The notes beneath the pieces were generated by a model. That model worked only from the letters and a program-made list of their open reading frames with translations, was not told where the DNA came from and made no database searches. A stretch of DNA of 9,073 nucleotides from an uncultured Polyangiaceae bacterium (GTDB taxonomy: Bacteria; Myxococcota_A; Polyangia; Polyangiales; Polyangiaceae): positions 1-9,073 of the forward strand of contig CALKVR010001321.1 of NCBI GenBank assembly GCA_938004815.1, given 5' to 3'. Each line of letters begins with the position of its first letter. Position 1 is the stretch's first letter. This document shows, piece by piece, positions 5,009-9,073 of this stretch. A program made the translations under genes and the position numbers.

Positions 5009-8000
5009 AATCCGCGCCGACGGGGCCGCGCTGGATGGTGCACCCGCCGGCTACGGCGATGCCGCACACGCCCTCTTCGCCCAGGCACGACTGGCCGAAG
5101 GGGCACTCGTCGTCGCTCTGGCACGGGGCCGAGCAAAAGGGCGGCGGCCCGTTCGGCGCATCGTATTTCCCGTTGCCGTCGACGTCGAGGTAGATGGGGT
5201 TGGTGATCGCGTAGGGGATGATCGGCGACCAATCGGGCACGCTCGGGTCGGCGGTGAGGATCATGTTCACGACGGGCACGTCGGCGAAGGCGCCGCTCGC
5301 GGTCTGCGAGAGCTGGATCTCGCCGAACGGGATGTCGAAGACGATGGGCCCCATCTGGTTCTCGTCGCGCAGGCCCATCGAGATGATGACGACCCACGAG
5401 TCGCGAGCGGGCACCGTGATCGGCGCCGAGACGCGAAAGTCCTCGATCACGGTGGGGCCGTGGTCTTTCACGAGCTCGTGGACGATGTGGCCGTTCAGGT
5501 AGACCTCGGCGCGCTCGGCGCCGAACCAGCTCGGGGTCTGCACGATGAGGCGCAGATCTTTGGTCTCGCCGGGGCTCGCGGCGACCACGTCGCCGAACGT
5601 CTTGTCGTCGATCGTCGCCGTGACGAACGGCCCGTAGCTCGCGACGGCGCGACCGCTGCGCAGGCTCTCGACCGCGTCCTTGGCGAGGAGGCCCTCGGGC
5701 CGATCGGTCGGCGCCTTGAAGAACGTCCGCGGGAAGCCGGGCTCCTTGGAGCTCGAGTGGCTGTCGCTGCTGCCAACCTGCGTGGGGGTCAGGCCGTACT
5801 CGAGGTAACGGAAGAAATCGTCGATCTGCCCCGCGCGGTAGGCGCACGGCTCGGCCTTTGTCTCGTCGGGCACCGGCCCGTCCATGAAGCTCGCAGGGTT
5901 GCAGAGCGCTTGGCTCGCGGCGGCGTCGCCGATGAAGTCGAACACCTTGGCCTGCTCTTCGGTCGTGCGCTCGAGGATGCGCTTGGTGAAGTAGTAGGCG
6001 AGGCGTGAGCGGTTCCGGCGCTTACAGTCGAGGTAGCTCTCGCTGCCGCGGCACGAGGTGAGCGTGCCCTCGGGCATCTCGGGGCACGAGCCGAGGAGGG
6101 TCGCTTCGTCCTCGGCGAGCTCGAGCCGACCGCGGCAGCGCGTCCAATCCACGACCTCGCTCACCGACGGCGTGCGCGCGAGATCGAGGCGCTTGGCGCC
6201 GAGGGCCTCGCTGCCGTCGAAGTCGCAGCTCACGGTGCGGAACACCGGGTTCGACTGGTTCAGCGTGTCGAGCTGGCGCAGCAGCGTGAACGTGTCGACG
6301 CCGCTCTGGTCGATGTAGCCGAAGAAGCCGTCGCGCGGGTGGGCCACGATCGTGAACGGCTCGAGGTCGGGCTCCCCCGCCTTGCGGATCGCGTCGAGGA
6401 TCTCTCCGCCGGGCAAGCACGACCAATCCGGTGAGCCGTGGCGCGGCACGTCGAGGTTGTCGTACGCCAGCGGAAAGCCGATGAAGTGCCCGTACTCGAG
6501 CGTCGTGACCTCGGCCGAGACGAAGCTCTTCACGTGCTGCTCGAGGCGCATGTCGCGGATGAACGGCTCGTAGTCGGTCGAGACGTCGTGGTCCGTCGAC
6601 ACGCCCACGTCGAGCCCCTCGGCGACCACCGTCGTGATTCGGCGCGGCACCGCCATGCCGCTGTCGAAGCTCGGCGCCGAGTGCAGGTGCAGATCGATCG
6701 ACATCCACCCGGTCGTGTCGACCTCGTGCTCGAGGACGGCGTTCACGCGGGCGATCTGCCCGCGGGTGAGCTCGAGCTTCTCGCTGTGCACCGCGTACTC
6801 GGGCCCGCGCGACGCGTAGACACGGTAGCGCCCCGGCTCGATCCGCACGCGGCCCTCGCCGGTCGCGGTCAGCTCGAGCAGACGCGCGCCGTTCGCGAGC
6901 CGACCCTCGCCCGCGTACGGGCGGCGCTTGCCGTCACCGTCGAGCGGCTCGTCGTTCTTGTCGAGCGAGACGAACGTCAGCTTGCCCGGCATCGCGAGGC
7001 CCGTCGCGTCGGTGATCCGGTAGTCGACGAACGCCACCTCCGGCAGCGAGAGCGACACCAACTTCTCTTCGCCCGAACGGATCCGCAGGCGCGCCGGCTT
7101 CGAGATCGCCTGGTAGCCGGGGTCCATCGCGACGAGCAGGTAGCTGCCGTCCTCGAGCGCGGCCCGGTAGTCACCGTCTTCGACCTTGTCGATCCCCAGG
7201 TCGGCGTGGATCGCGTTCACCACGCCTGCGTCGCCGCGGATGGCGCGGTTCCCCTCGACGATCTGATCGAGCGAGTCGAACTCGCGCCCCGGGTCGGGGT
7301 CGGCGAGCACGAGGATCTCGGCGTTCGGCACGCCCTCGCCCGTCTCGGCCCAGGTGACGAACCCCGTCACGGTGCCGGTGTCGACGCCGCGAATGCGGTT
7401 CATCTCCTCGGTCACGCTGGCGATGTCGCCGTCGCCGACGACGAGGTACCGCTTGTAGAAGAACGCGCGGTGCGCGTCGCAGACGTCGTCGTCGGCGGTG
7501 TCGAAGAGACAGTTCTTGCCCCCTACCAGGAACGCGGTCGCGGCGCTGGCGAAGATGGGCACGTTGACCGCCGACGTCTCTTGATCGTCTGACGGTACCG
7601 TCAGGTAGCCGTAGCTGATGTCACCGCCCGCGGCGGCGACGAACGGGTAGGCGAGGGGCGTCGTGAACGTGTTCCGGCCGACGTTGGCGGCAGCCTGCAC
7701 CGCCTCGTCCTCGTCGAAGCCGACGCCGGGCGCGAAGACGTCGTTCTGGTTGCCGAAGAACACGAAGTCGCCGGCCACGACGCCGGCGCGGTGCTCGGCG
7801 GGCGGGTCGGGGATGGTCGGCGTGTCGCCCAGGATCGCGCCAAAGACGCTCTGCGGCTCGGCGTAGACGTCGAGCGGCAAGAGATCGCTGCACGCGCACG
7901 TGAGGCAGCCGTTCGAGTCTTGCGCGTACCCGTAGTCGCAGTCGAGATCGCACGCCCCGACCCCCGAGCACGTCGGCCCGTCGGGGGCGGTGATGTAGAT

Positions 8001-8585
8001 CTGCGTGCGGATCTCGATGAACTTGTTCCCAGGTTTCAGCGAGTAGTCGGTGACGAACCTCAGGTCGGTGCGCACGCTGGGAAAGATCGTCTCGAGCAAG
8101 CCGGCCTGGTTGCGCAGAACCGCGAGCGCCTCGTAGAGGAACGCGCCGCCGCCCTCGACGCGGATCGCCGCCTCTTTGCCGTCGCTCCCGTCCTTGAGGA
8201 CGCGCACCTCGGTGCTGTTTGGGTTGGGCACGAGCAGGTTCGCGATCGGGAACGCCTCGCTGAAGCGGTCGTGCCCCTGGCCGCCCTCGAAGCCCTGCTG
8301 CGGGCGCCGCCGATCGATGTCGACGATGCTCCCGCCGAAGAGACCCGGCGCCGGCGACGAGCGCGACGCGAGGATGGCGGCGCGGATCTGATCGTTCTCC
8401 AGGAGAAAGTCGCCGACCTCGGCCGCCGAGACGGGGCCGCCGATCAGCTCGTTCCGATCCTCGACCACCTTGGCGCGGAGGAGCGCCTCGGCGCCGGGGT
8501 TGCAGCCCATCGGCAGGGCGATCGCGGTTGCGGTCGCGACCGCCAGCGTCGCGAGCGGCGCGGCGACCAGCGTGCGACGTTTCAC
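5007..8585 (-). CDS. Secreted CehA/McbA-like PHP-domain metallohydrolase with cysteine-rich modules
   Basis: A 1192-residue protein with an N-terminal signal ending at C28 (LPMGC, an imperfect lipobox), so probably an exported lipoprotein. Residues 206-232 form an antistasin-like six-Cys module. Two beta-sandwich segments resembling carboxypeptidase-regulatory domains lie near 403-430 and 517-545. The PHP catalytic domain begins near 627: ligands H633 and H635 (DLHLHS), D665/H666 (STDHD), E692, H700, H749 (VAHP), and D941/H943 (SSDSH), a full set for a metal-dependent hydrolase of the CehA/McbA type. About 190 residues with seven Cys lie between H749 and D941. A calcium-loop-like DVDGNGKYD (1134-1142) and a six-Cys tail (C1151-C1182) close the protein. 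The start is GTG, overlapping the upstream barrel gene as GTGA. The family contains esterase- or phosphoesterase-type hydrolases; the substrate here is unknown. Confidence 0.88.
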   Translation of the reverse strand: MKRRTLVAAPLATLAVATATAIALPMGCNPGAEALLRAKVVEDRNELIGGPVSAAEVGDFLLENDQIRAAILASRSSPAPGLFGGSIVDIDRRRPQQGFEGGQGHDRFSEAFPIANLLVPNPNSTEVRVLKDGSDGKEAAIRVEGGGAFLYEALAVLRNQAGLLETIFPSVRTDLRFVTDYSLKPGNKFIEIRTQIYITAPDGPTCSGVGACDLDCDYGYAQDSNGCLTCACSDLLPLDVYAEPQSVFGAILGDTPTIPDPPAEHRAGVVAGDFVFFGNQNDVFAPGVGFDEDEAVQAAANVGRNTFTTPLAYPFVAAAGGDISYGYLTVPSDDQETSAVNVPIFASAATAFLVGGKNCLFDTADDDVCDAHRAFFYKRYLVVGDGDIASVTEEMNRIRGVDTGTVTGFVTWAETGEGVPNAEILVLADPDPGREFDSLDQIVEGNRAIRGDAGVVNAIHADLGIDKVEDGDYRAALEDGSYLLVAMDPGYQAISKPARLRIRSGEEKLVSLSLPEVAFVDYRITDATGLAMPGKLTFVSLDKNDEPLDGDGKRRPYAGEGRLANGARLLELTATGEGRVRIEPGRYRVYASRGPEYAVHSEKLELTRGQIARVNAVLEHEVDTTGWMSIDLHLHSAPSFDSGMAVPRRITTVVAEGLDVGVSTDHDVSTDYEPFIRDMRLEQHVKSFVSAEVTTLEYGHFIGFPLAYDNLDVPRHGSPDWSCLPGGEILDAIRKAGEPDLEPFTIVAHPRDGFFGYIDQSGVDTFTLLRQLDTLNQSNPVFRTVSCDFDGSEALGAKRLDLARTPSVSEVVDWTRCRGRLELAEDEATLLGSCPEMPEGTLTSCRGSESYLDCKRRNRSRLAYYFTKRILERTTEEQAKVFDFIGDAAASQALCNPASFMDGPVPDETKAEPCAYRAGQIDDFFRYLEYGLTPTQVGSSDSHSSSKEPGFPRTFFKAPTDRPEGLLAKDAVESLRSGRAVASYGPFVTATIDDKTFGDVVAASPGETKDLRLIVQTPSWFGAERAEVYLNGHIVHELVKDHGPTVIEDFRVSAPITVPARDSWVVIISMGLRDENQMGPIVFDIPFGEIQLSQTASGAFADVPVVNMILTADPSVPDWSPIIPYAITNPIYLDVDGNGKYDAPNGPPPFCSAPCQSDDECPFGQSCLGEEGVCGIAVAGGCTIQRGPVGAD

Positions 8586-9073
8586 GGCGCCACCAGCATG
8601 GCCTGGAGAATGACGGCGTCGTTCTCGAGCGCCAGGCCGTACATCTCTTCACGGTGGGTGTACTCGGCGGTGATCCGCACCATCCCCTCGAAGAACATCA
8701 CCGTCGCGCCGCCGCCGACGAGCCAGTTGTCGCCCTCGTCGTCGACGGCCGAGCTCGGGTCGATGTACTCGAACCGCGCGGTCGCCCCGAGCAGATCGCG
8801 GAGGATCATGTACCCCGCCTCGACGGTGACCCCGAGGCTCTTCACCTCCACCACCGTCGTCGTCGGCGCCTCCGGATCCGACTTCGGGCTCACGACCGAG
8901 TAGATGACCTCACCCAAGAAGTGAAAGCCGAGCGCGTGGAGGATCGCGTCGCCCCCGAACGCGTGGACGCCCCGCGCCGCGCCGTCGCTGTAGAAGTAGT
9001 TCGCCCCGACGCCGAAGCGCGGATCCTGATGCGTCTCGTCGGCGATCGTCGGGCTCATCGCCCCGAGCGGCTC
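8582..9073 (-). CDS. Outer-membrane beta-barrel protein (porin-like), C-terminal part
   Basis: The frame is open from the right edge of the window (first full codon at 9073-9071) to TGA at 8584-8582, giving 163 visible residues. The ATG at 9058 is internal rather than a true start: coding continues upstream and no signal peptide follows it. The sequence alternates polar and hydrophobic or aromatic residues in strand-length blocks separated by Asp/Gly/Pro-rich turns (for example RFGVGANYFYSDG and VRITAEYTHREE), the pattern of a transmembrane beta-barrel. Style and spacing recall phosphate-selective porin O/P relatives, but this is a guess from partial sequence. The last residues are VAP rather than the usual terminal aromatic. 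Its stop overlaps the GTG of the PHP hydrolase gene (GTGA), so the barrel gene is upstream in the same operon; a role in passing the hydrolase's substrate or product is inference. Confidence 0.72.
   Translation of the reverse strand, partial: EPLGAMSPTIADETHQDPRFGVGANYFYSDGAARGVHAFGGDAILHALGFHFLGEVIYSVVSPKSDPEAPTTTVVEVKSLGVTVEAGYMILRDLLGATARFEYIDPSSAVDDEGDNWLVGGGATVMFFEGMVRITAEYTHREEMYGLALENDAVILQAMLVAP

Noticed and set aside
4878..6008. 376-residue plus-strand frame opposite the PHP gene
   Set aside because: No recognisable motif, and the minus strand encodes PHP metal ligands over this span.
7890..7970. Protease inhibitor activity from the antistasin-like module
   Set aside because: Cys spacing supports the fold only; the inhibitory loop specificity cannot be inferred.
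6438..8903. Two further long plus-strand frames (6438-7592 and 7791-8903)
   Set aside because: Both are rich in Arg, Val, Asp and Glu without domain signals and are complementary to the well-supported PHP and barrel genes.
9056..9058. ATG at 9058 as a true start of the barrel gene
   Set aside because: The frame stays open to the window edge and no signal peptide follows, which an outer-membrane protein would need.

Overview
The window looks like chromosomal DNA from a large-genome, very GC-rich deltaproteobacterial lineage, most likely a myxobacterium of the Polyangia type. The support is composite: strong third-position G/C, an unusual preference for GTG starts (five of the six visible starts), a eukaryote-like Ser/Thr kinase with a long C-terminal sensor-like region, a lipoprotein with a Gly/Ala/Asp-rich linker after its Cys, and a secreted protein carrying small eukaryote-like cysteine-rich modules. 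Taxonomy is inference; no rRNA or other marker is present.

Left edge (1-613). The first 77 bases are the 5' end of a minus-strand family 2 glycosyltransferase, of which only 25 residues are visible. An 83-bp divergent spacer separates it from a classical thioredoxin (WCGPC) on the plus strand. A 129-bp spacer with small inverted repeats follows.

Middle (614-4990, plus strand). Three genes form a probable operon: a soluble Ser/Thr protein kinase with intact catalytic residues fused to a predicted beta-propeller; a protein made of four AP2/ERF-like domains arranged as a duplicated pair (A-B-A'-B') with no nuclease domain; and a secreted lipoprotein of unknown function. The second and third genes overlap by four bases (GTGA). 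This cassette is the most unusual part of the window: bacterial AP2 domains are best known as accessories of HNH homing endonucleases, whereas here they form a stand-alone tetra-domain protein next to a kinase.

Right (5007-9073, minus strand). A large secreted CehA/McbA-like PHP-domain metallohydrolase (1192 aa) has a complete set of predicted metal ligands, an antistasin-like six-Cys module near its N-terminus, a Cys-containing insertion between metal ligands, and a second six-Cys module at its C-terminus. It is translationally coupled (GTGA overlap) to the C-terminal part of an outer-membrane beta-barrel, probably a porin, which runs off the window. The two transcription units converge with only 16 bp between stop codons. 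A plausible reading is an envelope-located hydrolase paired with an outer-membrane channel; the substrate is unknown.

No tRNA, rRNA, CRISPR array, insertion sequence or integrase was seen.
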